Assembly: GCA_038496445.1 (NCBI GenBank)
Contig: JALMLS010000253.1
Span: 62,001 to 126,000 of the forward strand
Origin: Trichosphaerium sp. ATCC 40318
Lineage: Eukaryota; Discosea; Flabellinia; Trichosidae
Length of the DNA stretch: 64,000 nucleotides
Reading direction: 5' to 3'
The position numbers and the translations under genes were made by a program. The notes under the pieces were generated by a model. The model worked only from the letters and a program-made list of their open reading frames with translations. It did not search any database and was not told where the DNA came from. Positions 35,767-46,073 of this stretch are shown piece by piece (the stretch's first letter is position 1; each line of letters opens with the position of its first letter).

Positions 35767-37559
35767 ATGGCCAAAATACTATTTTTCGCTGCGCTATGTA
35801 TTGCTACTACTATTAACGCACTGTGCGTATCTCCAGACCTAAGTTTCTCAAGTTGGTGGAGGTTTGAGTCGATTGTAAACAATACATTTGACACAATAGA
35901 TTCACGCATTGGTACCATTACAGGGGTTCCTGGTGCTGACTTTTCTCAAGCAGAAGTACGGAACTTCTCTTATTTTATTTTCTTTCAGATTGGCTTAAAT
36001 ACCTCCGTAAGGGTCGTGTCGGTAGTGGATTACGATTGGGCGGTACCTCTTCGATAGTAGCTGAGAATGATGGCATATTTAGCGCAGATCAAGGTATTGA
36101 AATTAGCAACAACTTATAACACCAATCCGCCTCACAGGAAGCTTCAGTGTTGAGATGTGGGTATATGTAGAACCTCCAGGAAGACAACAGTATCTTATTC
36201 ATCACGAATCTGACAAATCAGGCTTCAGCTTATATCTCCTTGACACCAATGAATTGGTATTAGGTGCTTTTTTTTGTATGTGCCTAGCAAGAATACTAAT
36301 GACAGCTTTACTTACGCTCTACTCAGATAATCAGGCTCCATTTAGTGCCAGTATTATTCCGTTAAATACTAGCACTTGGAGTCACGTGGGCGTCTCCTTT
36401 GATTGGTATTTTCTTCGTTCTTTTAGTGTAAACTAATTATCATACTTTATAGGAACAAAAGCACTAATCGAGGAGAATACTTTGGGTACTTGAGTGCGAC
36501 CACAAGTTAATAGTCGGAACTTAATCTTATGTATAGATGGCATTGAGTATAGGGTAGCTTCATCTAGCGGTATTCGAATTATAACAAACAGCAGTACAAT
36601 GTTCTTTCTTGGTTCCAATAATAAAGCCGAAGAACGATTCAATGGTACCATGGATGAGGTATTGCTGAATGTCTTTATACTCATATAATAGGTTTGTCTA
36701 GGTTACTTTTTATAAAGGTATTGCACTAAACGAGACACAAATGCAAGAGATCTATAGCGCAGGTGAGAAGACAGTTAACAACACTTAATTTGACTATTTG
36801 TTGAGGAGTAAACGGAAAGTGCTTACCAACCTCACCTCCAACTGAAACACCAACAACGAATCCTGATGAGCCAAGTACGGAACCAATTACAACTACAGAT
36901 GTACCAACTATACCAGAAGTGCCTACAGAGCAAGGCACGTGGTAGCTAGAGACTATCATCTTTCCTGATATTGGTAGTGTGCAATGGCGACAAGCTTCTA
37001 GGTGCTGAGTGTAACAATACTGATGGTGTTTGGGTTGTCGATAAGGATATTGTGATTCAGTCTACAACGAATATTCGTATTGATAGTTCAATTATATTTC
37101 AAGGTAATCAATCACATTTTTGACTTTTGCACATGATTAATCAAATAAATCAAAGGCAACGTAAATGTGGCGGATACTATAACATTCCTCATTTCTTCAA
37201 TGGTAACGCTCGTATTTCAAAAATGTCCAACTTTCAATGACACCCTCAACATCATCGTCACAGAAGTATCTGAATCCGTTCATACACTCCTCACAATTCC
37301 ATCGAATTGTGATGTAACGATCATTGAACAAACAACAGTGACAACTGATGTTGAAGATGAATGTAATGACTTTTCGCGTATAGAAACAAAAACAAAGCTG
37401 TCTATACTGTGGTCAGTCAATGATGGATGTAATGATAGCGGTCTGAGCGGTGGTGTTATTGCTGGTATTGCTGTTGCTGTTGTTTTTATTGTTGTGGCTA
37501 TAACTGCAAGTTTAATATACTTTCTTACATTCCACAAGAAGAGATCCTTTGTCATTTAA
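35767..37559 (+). CDS. Type I membrane protein with LamG/concanavalin-like domain
   Basis: ATG 35767 opens a signal peptide (MAKILFFAALCIATTINALC). The next exons give a concanavalin/LamG jelly-roll: FSSWWRFESIVNNTFD, LRLGGTSSIVAENDGIF, GSFSVEMWVYVEPPG, LIHHESDKSGFSLYLLD, TSTWSHVGVSFD, ILCIDGIEYRVASSSG, STMFFLGSNN, and FNGTMDEVLLN followed by ALNETQMQEIYSAG. This form (LamG_3) binds carbohydrates or proteins on surfaces. A linker PTSPPTETPTTNPDEPSTEP lies at about 36835-36930. A strand-rich Cys domain (CNNTDGVWVVDKDIVIQ onward) leads to a transmembrane helix SGGVIAGIAVAVVFIVVAI and a short tail ending FHKKRSFVI. Short introns include one ending AATCAAAG at about 37155. Function is unknown; a cell-surface adhesin or sensor is a reasonable inference. 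Confidence 0.85.
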
Positions 37560-37649
37560 CCACTTAAAATAAACCTCAATTGTATTAATAACAATACTTA
37601 TGGCAGCAATAAATTCTCCTTTTTGCTAAACATAAATAGCATTACGCTC

Positions 37650-38084
37650 AACAATGGTCTAAGGTCTGTCAGTGATACTTATTTCGTGTTGAGAAGTCGC
37701 GTGTCAAAGCACTTTCTCGTGCATGTGACATACAATCTAAACTACCTTATGATAGCGTGCAGGAATACCTTTTTCGCTCTTTGCTGTAATTGGGTATTGT
37801 GCGAAATGATAGGATTTTTAGCTATAATTTTTTCAAATAGTACACAAACGCAACAAAAACACCTTGGATGCAAACAAGGTTTGGTGGAGAGGAATGTAAA
37901 TTCAATGTCAGCCAACTGTAACGTGGCCTAGAAAATTCAAGTTCTACTAGGCTGCTCAATCTTCTTAACTTTTGCATTGTTTGCGAAGAGGAAGACTACA
38001 AAGTCTAGTGACTCTAGTACAGCCGTTGATGTTGTTTACCAGCTAAAAATCGCCGTTAACACTGAAATTGAACATAAGATGTGA
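37650..38084 (+). CDS. Possible small membrane protein, 5' end unresolved
   Basis: The segment 37932-38084 reads as convincing coding sequence: IQVLLGCSIFLTFALFAKRK is a transmembrane helix with a stop-transfer cluster, then TTKSSDSSTAVDVVYQLKIA and a tail ending EIEHKM, TGA at 38082-38084. An open frame upstream (37650-37900) could join it through a 36-bp intron (GTAAATTC to GGCCTAG). No start codon is certain. Part of the segment is the stretch that arm A of the duplication lacks. It may be the C-terminus of a gene whose front was lost in the rearrangement. Confidence 0.35.
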
Positions 38085-38364
38085 CCCAAGCGCCGCTATG
38101 CACATGTATGTTCTGTAATTGTGTTTTTTGTAATGCTAGGTTTTCTTGACGCGATGCATGTGTATTCAAAGAATGAAGAGCATGGCATACGATATTGTTA
38201 AACAAGCAATAGTTGGTTGTTCACGTTTAAAGTTCAATACACGAGAATACTGTAACGAAATTGTCGCGTGCTCAATAGTTTATGAAGTTTATCATCTCAC
38301 TATGTAACACTATGAGTTTAAGGTATATCTATCGCTTGAATCATAGTTTGAGAATTCCAGTGAC

Positions 38365-39344
38365 ATGGACCGCTATTCCTTCAAAACGCACTGTATTGCT
38401 ATTCTTGTCTTTCTGTTCGTAAACAGTGTTGCATCTCAAATCAGTATAGAGGCACGTGTTTCTGTTTGATTTTCAAAACACATCCATTAATTATCGTGTT
38501 TGGTTTGGACCAACTTCTCGCTAGGTTTACGCAAACCTTTTCTGTTCCGGCGAACCGTTTAAAAAAATCGAACCTACCTACAACACGTGCTATGATGAAC
38601 TTAGTGCTGTACTTAATAGTAACATTTCAGGTATAAAATACACTAACTGCCTAAGCAATTCATTGGTATGCTGTTCTTTAGTTACGCTGTGAGCTTAATA
38701 ATATTTAGCTCATCTACCGTGTATATAAGGACAAAGACAAATGTCAAGATTTCTTAGCAGAGAGAGAGCTATTTGCAGATTCACAGTGCAGAATAGAATC
38801 ACCATTTTCATACAAAGTCAAATGCACATCCAATCCAGTACGTTGCGCTGTGGTGTTCCTTTGAAACAATATAAACCGTATTCTACTTTAGTCACCACCT
38901 CCGCCGTTGTCAATATTTTCTTTGGGATACTTAAACCCAGATTGCAGTGGTCAGTTCACATACTCAGCAAACTATACTAACAGAGAGTGCTTCATTGATG
39001 ATGATGGAAACTCTTATTCTTTCGATTGTGAAGAGGTACCGTGCGAAGTTGGTTTTCTGTTTAGCTAACTGCAAGTGTAGGGTAGATTGAGACGGAACCT
39101 GTACGACGATGGCTGCGGAAGCTCTAGAAATTCAAGGACGACTATTCAGACAGTTGGCTGCCAGGTGAACGATGCACTGGGAATATCCAAGCAGCTTGTA
39201 TGTTCCGAACAATCTACCTATAACCCTTCACCAACTCCGTCTTCAACAAAGCGATCCTCTGCATCTAAGAAAAGGGCTTCTATTACTTTTTCTCACACTT
39301 TATTATACGCAATCGCTCCATTGTACAAGCTGTTAACATGGTAA
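38365..39344 (+). CDS. Small secreted Cys-rich protein, copy B (probable GPI anchor)
   Basis: ATG 38365 gives MDRYSFKTHCIAILVFLFVN then SVASQISIEAR, differing from copy A by very few residues in the signal peptide. Mature exons read LFCSGEPFKKIEPTYNTCYD, YTNCLSNS, KDKCQDFLAERELFADSQC, FSYKVKCTSNPVRC, DCSGQFTYSANYTNRECFID and SFDCEE, i.e. evenly spaced cysteines. The last exon (39087-39344) has YDDGCGSSRNSRTT, a Pro/Ser/Lys spacer, and the hydrophobic terminus LLYAIAPLYKLLTW. Signal peptide plus C-terminal hydrophobic tail points to a GPI-linked surface protein. The cysteine spacing suggests two related half-domains. No family recognised. About six exons. Confidence 0.72.
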
Positions 39345-39624
39345 CAAGTTGTGTGATCAATAAATTGTTAATTTGTTTAACAGATTTATGTTTATCTTAT
39401 TGTCTGGTTCATGCATGTGATATGCTCGGTAAACTATAGTTTACGACTTTTTTAGTGACAGCCAAAAGCACGTGGAGAATTGGCATAAAAGCCAAGTACG
39501 ATAGGGTTGATTGTGACGAACTTTGATTGAAGATGAAGTGTGAAATAAGTTAGTTATGCTCGATTTAATTGTTTATTATGTTTGTACATTGGTTTTGTAT
39601 ATTTACATTGGTTATCCAGGCATT

Positions 39625-41323
39625 TCAAGGCTTTGACAGAGATTTCATCATGTGACAAAGACCGACCACTAACTCACTTGAAGTGGAATCAACAGTTATT
39701 CCTCCAACCTTAAAACAAGATATCCTCAATTCTCCATTTCTATACCATTCCTTGTAAGTCCCAGTCTCTTTTCCGTTATATTTTGAAGCTACTCTATGTA
39801 CATTTCCGTTATCAAACCACTCTGTTGTTAATCCATGTTCATGACCTTTCTTCATATAACATTCAAGCTTTTTTTTACCATCCTCGTACCACTCTTTATA
39901 CTCTCCATCAAAAAGGTTATCATAACAGTGTGTATCAATCATGATCTGTCCATTTTTATGGTACTTTTTATAACGTCCATTGTGCTTGTCATTTGACATT
40001 TTGGTTGAGTCAACTTTGATATTACCATTCTTGTACCACTGTCTGTATTTTCCTCTGTATTTACCACGTTTCTTTGTGTACTCATACTTTAACTGTCCGT
40101 TGTCATGCCACTCTTTATACAGTCCGTTATGAACACCTTTTATCAATGAACATTGACAACAAAGTTGTCCGTTATCATGCCATTCTTCATAGAAACCATC
40201 ATTCAGTCCATCAATCTGAAAACAGCGTTTTGACATTACACCATTTGAATAGTACTCCAGATAAGTTCCATTGGTCTTATCATTTCTTTTTGTTGTATCT
40301 TCATTTAACTGTCCATTATCGTAATATGATTTAAACTCTCCTTCTTGGATACCATCCTTCATATAACAGTCAAAATGAAGTACTCCATTTTCGTAGTATT
40401 CAAGATAATGTCCATTCGTCTTATTTTCTTTCTTTGTTGTATCTATCTTTATTTGATCCCCTTCTTTGTAGTATTCTTTAAAATAACCATTCTCTTTACC
40501 CTCACGCATCATACAGTCGAAATGGAGGTGTCCGTTATCATGAAACTGTAAATACTTTCCATCTTCTTTACCGTCTTTTGTCTCGTACTTGAAATGTACT
40601 TTTCCATTTTCAAACCATTCAATGTACTCTCCGCTTGTTTCACCTTTTTTCATAAACGCCTTTATCTTAGGTTGGCCACAGTCATACCACTCTAAGTAAA
40701 GACCGTGCATTTTACCATGCTTCATGTAACACAAGATTTTTTTTCTTCCATTTTCATGCCAATGTCTTCCAATACCTTCAGAAAAACAGTTAGACGGTGA
40801 TAATACAATAGTTAAGAAGCACGTGAAAATAGATATTAGTCAAAAAACTGATGATACTGCCAACCACTGACATACGACACAACGCTAATAGCGCCGTATC
40901 GTATGCTGTGCATGAAAAGTGAAAAACGGACTTTTTTTGGCTGATCTTTGAGAAGAAAACGCTTTTTTTAGGCTTTAAAAGCTTTGGGAGTAAAAATGAA
41001 TGGTGTCTTACCTTGCTCTCTTTGTTTGCGCATAGTATAAACCGATAACAGTTGACCGTTCTTGTAATACTCGTAGAACTCGTCTTCTTGTAGGTTATCC
41101 TTCATAAACCACTTGTACTCTAGTTCGCCTGTTTTGTACCAGTTTCTAACGACTCCTTCTGCGGACCCGTTAACATAGTAACGAATACCGCGTAGTTGGC
41201 CGTTTTTATGCCATCTACGCCATTCGCCGTGTTTTTCCAAGCGATTATTAAAGTGGGTTTTTACAGCGGCTGTTTTACATAGCGTGTGCCTATTAACGTG
41301 TGACTACTGCGTTTAGGGTGCAT
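39625..41323 (-). CDS. MORN_2 / YwqK-type repeat protein
   Basis: The protein is almost wholly built from 22-24 residue repeats of the form HGEYxEWYxNGQLKxExxxKxGK, for example HGEWRRWHKNGQLRG, GLYLEWYDCGQPKIKAF, GEYIEWFENGKVHFKY, GKYRQWYKNGNIKVDST and GEYKEWYEDGKKKLECY. I count roughly 16-17 units. This is the MORN-variant repeat of PF07661, found in bacterial YwqK-like proteins and in protists, forming an elongated beta sheet. The main exon is 39625-40780. A 220-bp intron with CTAAC...GAAG end links it to the exon 40990-41275. The start is tentative: ATG 41323 followed by a 38-bp intron gives an open frame (MHPKR, then AVKTHFNNRLEKHGEW). No signal peptide. Function unknown, scaffold or membrane-contact role possible. 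Confidence 0.75.
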
Positions 41324-42925
41324 AGTTTCAATGACATACCATTTGGTGAATATCTCAGCGTCAAATGAGCTTATAACCCTTTGTACATCTTGAGGTAAGT
41401 CCATTAATGCTGTTAATTGCGAAATACAAGGTACTATATCATATGAGTTATGTACTTTGAAATAAAAGTAATTTTCAAAAAAAAAAAAAAAATCGAATCG
41501 TACACTCTTTGCACATTTTGTAACTGTTGTTCTTGTATGATAGCAGTTTGCTGTTGTTATTTGTATGATGGGATGTTATAAATGTTGTAATTTAGTGTTT
41601 TGACTACCAAGCAACACTTACAAGAACCAGAAAACACAGAGTTTTTTTGCCTTTTCGCATAATAGAAATAAATTTGATAACTGCGTTCTTGTTTCTTTGA
41701 ATTGGATCAATCTTGCAGAGCAAGGAAGAAAAAAATAGGATGGATAAACAATAAAAGCTAGTACATGAAAATGTACTAAAACAGAAAACTCCGCTCGATT
41801 GCCTAAATTAGTAACAATGTCGCAGGAGCTATTTGTTTAAAAGTGCTATTGAAGCTTCTTTCTTCAACTCTCTGGCGTGGTTGCAAGTAGCCATTAGTTC
41901 TTAAAATCAAGTGAAGTACAAGCACTTGAGAACACATAAAACTCCACAAAATATCAACTTTATTTTATGCACACAGTTCGCTCTTTTACAAATCAGTGAA
42001 TAAGGAATACAAAGTACAAAGTACTTGAAGATATAAAACACAATTATGCTTGTATGATCAAGTAATTACGTAGTAAACAAATGAAAAAAAAAACTACAAA
42101 AAACAGAAACTTTTCGTTAATTATTTTAGTATTATGGTTAGAAATTGTAACCGTAAGTATAAGAAAGTCTAGCTTTACAGCTACACCAAAAGGCGGTGAA
42201 GACCACTTTCCTACATAAGTATAAGTAATCCTTGTATATCCTCCTTTTACGTCAGCGTGTAGCGCTAGCCCTAACACAAAATAGGTGAAGAGTTGAAAAA
42301 AAGTAGTCAGGCGCGTTACAACAACGTGGACCGTTTGTGGACTCATAACCGATATCTCATGCATCCTTTAATTGTTCTTTTAATACTGGCAATGTGTACT
42401 TGTGCTTTTTCACTCTAATGTCAATTAGATCACTTGGTATAATTTGAGTACAGAATTGACTTTAAATAAGTTCTCGTATAGATTACCATAAGACAAAAAG
42501 GATGCTATACCACATGTTGACTTGGTAGTACACTACAGTTACAAACCTTTAGCAATTTACCTCAAAATTTCTTTTTGAATGGGGTACTTGCAGGATTCTG
42601 TATCTCGTTGAAACGTAGTCATAAAATGAGGTAATGAGATTGAATTACAAACCTTAAGAAAGTCAAAATACTCTTGAATGAGTACTCCTGAAATTTGCTT
42701 TTATACCCTTCAGTTATTTGTACTTCCCTATAATAGCGATGCTACATGTACTTCTGTAGAGTTGAGTCATGGGAAGTGACAACAATACCCGAAATTACCT
42801 GACAACCCAATACCCATGGGTATTAAAAGACTTTCTCTGAATAAAGTTAAGCGGGGTTTTTTTAAAGCCGGAGTTTGACTTGACGTAGCAACACTGACTT
42901 CCCAATCAAATCAAAGTTGCAGCAG
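41324..42925. other. 1.6-kb region with one weak ORF
   Basis: Most of this region looks non-coding, with a long A run at about 41478-41492. A minus-strand frame at 42044-42364 begins with a real ATG (MHEISVMSPQTVHVVVTRL) and has two hydrophobic stretches (FFQLFTYFVLGLAL and LFFVVFFFICLL). It could be a small membrane protein, but codon quality is poor toward the 3' end and no neighbour or domain supports it. Confidence 0.35.
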
Positions 42926-45824
42926 ATGCACCTTCACGTCGTGGTAATATCAACAGTGTTGCTTTCAAGCGCCTACGCTCAAATTGGTACAACTGCAAAC
43001 CGAAGTTCTTCACTGTTGTCTTTTTCTCGCCTAACGCTCACATAGTCAACGGAGATACTGGGAGATGCTTCTGGAGAAATAAAATGGATGATTTCCCTAT
43101 TCTCGCAAATGATTCAGATGTCTCGGGGCCAAGCTTACCCGGCTTCGTTGTAGGAGGAGGCAGCGACTATGTAATAACCAAAACGCCAGAATCGGCGGTA
43201 GTTACGCTAAGTATACTACCAGGCATTTTCTCGCTTGTAGTAGATGTAGGCGTTGGTGGTGGTATTTTGATGCCACCAAGCGCAATCAGCTGCAATTTTA
43301 CTACTGGAAACGTTCAAGGTAAGTCCTTTTTTTTTTTTGTTTTTGCAAGTTGTTTTTCGATCCATCACTTCCTCGCATTCAACCTATGAATATAGTATTA
43401 ACACGCTCTAGTATTTGAACTACAAAATCAGAACTATCCCCTCCCATTAGCAAACTTTACGTTCTCACCATCCTCGTTTTCGTATGAAACTTTTTTCATG
43501 ACTTCACAAGAAATCCACATGTGAAACAATTTGTATTTTGTCGAGTTGCTAATGCGCTTTTAGGTTTGATTTACCTGAGCAAAACCTAACTGGGGCATTC
43601 TTATATAATGCTACATTTAAAACTTCAAGTAGCGGACCGCCTGTAGCTCCTTTTAATATGCCAACATTTCCTGTCTATGTTTCTGAAGTGATGACAAAAC
43701 CATCAGCTTCGAAAGGGCAGTACATTGAGATTTTTAATGGAGCTCTTGATAAGACATTCTCACCTGATGGATGTGTACTTGAATATACATCAGATATGGG
43801 ACCTCAGTCTGTATCGATAACTGCAACAACAGTTATGAATGTTGGAGATTTCTTTGTTCTTGGAAATTCAGATGATTCTGCAACGAATGGTGGGATTACT
43901 GTGGACTTTGTTTATTCACAACCTATTGTATTTGATCAACAAGGACATGGTAGTTTTAATATAACTTGCTCTGGACCTCAAATAGTTGATATAAGAATGA
44001 ATATCGATTCTTCTTTTCCAACTCCTGTAATGGGCACGTGAAAGAAATTTTTGATTTGATTTTTTTCTTTCTTTTACTCACTTGCTTTTTTAATACGTCG
44101 TCACTTGTTCGTATTCAAATCATTACGTTATATACATTACATACTTAATCCGTCAATTTGGTTTCTCTTGATTGGCTCATAAAATAGCTGTTACGACTTT
44201 GTCGTTCCTATTTTCTTCTGTTTATTTTTTTTCTACACCCTTGTGGTTTTACTTTATTGATTGCCATAGGCACTTCAATTCAATATGATGGTGAGTTCTT
44301 GAACTCTATGTCTCCTCCAGAATACGAAATGGGAACAGCTTGGTGTAAAAGCTTTATCCAGCAGACAAATATATTTGGTACTCCGGGTGCTACAAACGGA
44401 TTTTGTTCAGCTGCACCCACTGCTGGAGTAATTCCAACAACAATGGCCCCTACTGTGATAGAAACAATTGCTCCTACTGTAGCCCCTACTGTAGCACCAA
44501 TACCGAATGTACATGAAAACTTATGACAAGAAAACGTTTAAACCAAAAAAAGTCAAACTAAACATGTTGCTAGATTACCCCAAGGGTCGATTGTGTCATG
44601 GGAACACTTGACCCGAACAAGTTTGTAGCGATCCTAGGATGGAGTACTGAGGTATAATACGCCACTTAGTGTTCCTATTGTATTAATGTATGCACTATAG
44701 GGTGTATTCAACATCCCTATTGGCGAAAACAATATGCTTTCTCGCACCATTGGAAACCCCTCAGACCAACCTACTTTCTTTAACAGTAATCCTCCTTTCT
44801 TTCCTGCTACGGGACAATTCCGTGCAGAATTCGATGGGCAAGAAACTAGTTGGACACTTGGAAGAGGTATAGTTACATTCATTGGAAACGATCCAGCAAC
44901 AACGTGTATCGATGATGGTGCGTTATTAATTTTCTCAAAAAATTCTCAGTTTTTGTTTTCTTATTCATAAAAAAAAGACTTTCACAAGCTTCATAAACTC
45001 TGTATATCCTGTTCTATTTGTTATGGTAGAGTTGAATGATAAAGTTTTTGGAAACGGAGAACGTTGTGTTGAAGAAATGTTGATTTTTCTTCTTGGCATA
45101 GCTGTTTGCTGATTTTGTTATTTAGAAGTTACCATAGACGCACAAACAGATCAACTTGTCAGTAGCATGACTGTACTAACACAGATTGGTAATTTTATAG
45201 CTACAGAAGCTGGTTTTTTAATAAGTGATGTTAATTCTGTTACGCAAAGAACAACGAAAAAACGTCAAGCATCAACAACTGTCAGTGTTTTTATTGCAAC
45301 AACAAGTATGTTTAAACTTTATTTTTTTGTTGTGTGTAACATTACTGCCTGTTGTATGGCGTCAAGTTAAAACACCTATTCTACTCCCTCCCCTTTTATA
45401 TGTGTAGTACACCTTGAAAACCAAAAGAGGTGACATGCTAGCATTAAAAAGATGAAACCCCAACACTTCAACAACCCTAATATTTCGTTCTAATCAACTT
45501 ACTTATTCTTTTTTTAGGACCTACTGTTAATGTTAACGCTGTAGTCCAGAATTACCTCTCTAATAGTACTAGAGTACAAAACACTATACAAGGTCTTGGT
45601 AGTCTAGGTGTTACTGCATCCGTACGATTTTTTTTTTAAGTTTAAAGGAATAGGTTTTATTAACGATTTTATGTTAGACAATAACAACTGCTCCACCATC
45701 TACTCTTCAAAACGCTCAAATAAGACCTACAACATCAGCACCAAGCAGTTCTACAAGAAGTATTAGTAGTAGTGTAATGTATATTACATGTACTTGCTTG
45801 ATTATTTTGTCTCTTCTCGTTTGA
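42926..45824 (+). CDS. Secreted lamin-tail-domain (LTD) protein with Pro/Thr linker
   Basis: ATG 42926 opens a signal peptide (MHLHVVVISTVLLSSAYAQ). After an N-terminal strand-rich region (43084-43600) there is a clear LTD fold: VYVSEVMTKPSASKGQYIEI, FNGALDKTFSPDGCVLEYTS, VMNVGDFFVLGNSDDSAT, VDFVYSQPIVFDQQGHG, and after an intron YDGEFLNSMSPPEYEMGTAW and FGTPGATNGFC. Extracellular LTDs are common in bacterial surface nucleases and in some protists. A linker PTTMAPTVIETIAPTVAPTV (about 44430-44500) precedes a second domain that includes MTVLTQIGNFIATEAGFLIS, a dibasic KKRQ site, and VNAVVQNYLSNSTRVQNTI, reminiscent of membrane-proximal SEA-like modules. The protein ends with a hydrophobic MYITCTCLIILSLLV, TGA at 45822-45824, typical of a GPI signal or tail anchor. 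At least eight exons. Confidence 0.8.
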
Positions 45825-46073
45825 TAAAGACACTTTTTTTGCAACAGATGTAAAACTGTTTAATAAAAACTTAAGACATTCTTATTGCCTTTAAGCGCAG
45901 TATCACACTGCAATATAAAAAATAGTTACGGCATAATGTAGAAAAACAAGTAGTTGTAGGGTGAAGTGAAGTACCATTGTTTTTTTTTGCTTGCTTTTTT
46001 TTTTCACGTGTTGTCTTTTTTAATAACGTTTCATATATTTATTTTTCAGTACAACATGCTCCCCACACAAAAT

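Larger units (their letters stand above)
37640..39350 (+). repeat. Inverted segmental duplication, arm B
   Basis: The partner of 23035-24400, in opposite orientation. Homology starts close to AATGGTCTAAGGTCTGTCAG near 37650, is interrupted by about 300 bp of extra sequence between roughly 37810 and 38150, and then runs with very high identity through the upstream region (38150-38360) and the signal-peptide exon. It then falls off in the C-terminal half of the gene, apart from the final hydrophobic exon and its TAA. Confidence 0.8.

Noticed and set aside
40074-40551. Plus-strand frames opposite the MORN array
   Set aside because: They are antisense of a regular repeat protein and inherit their openness from its codon pattern.
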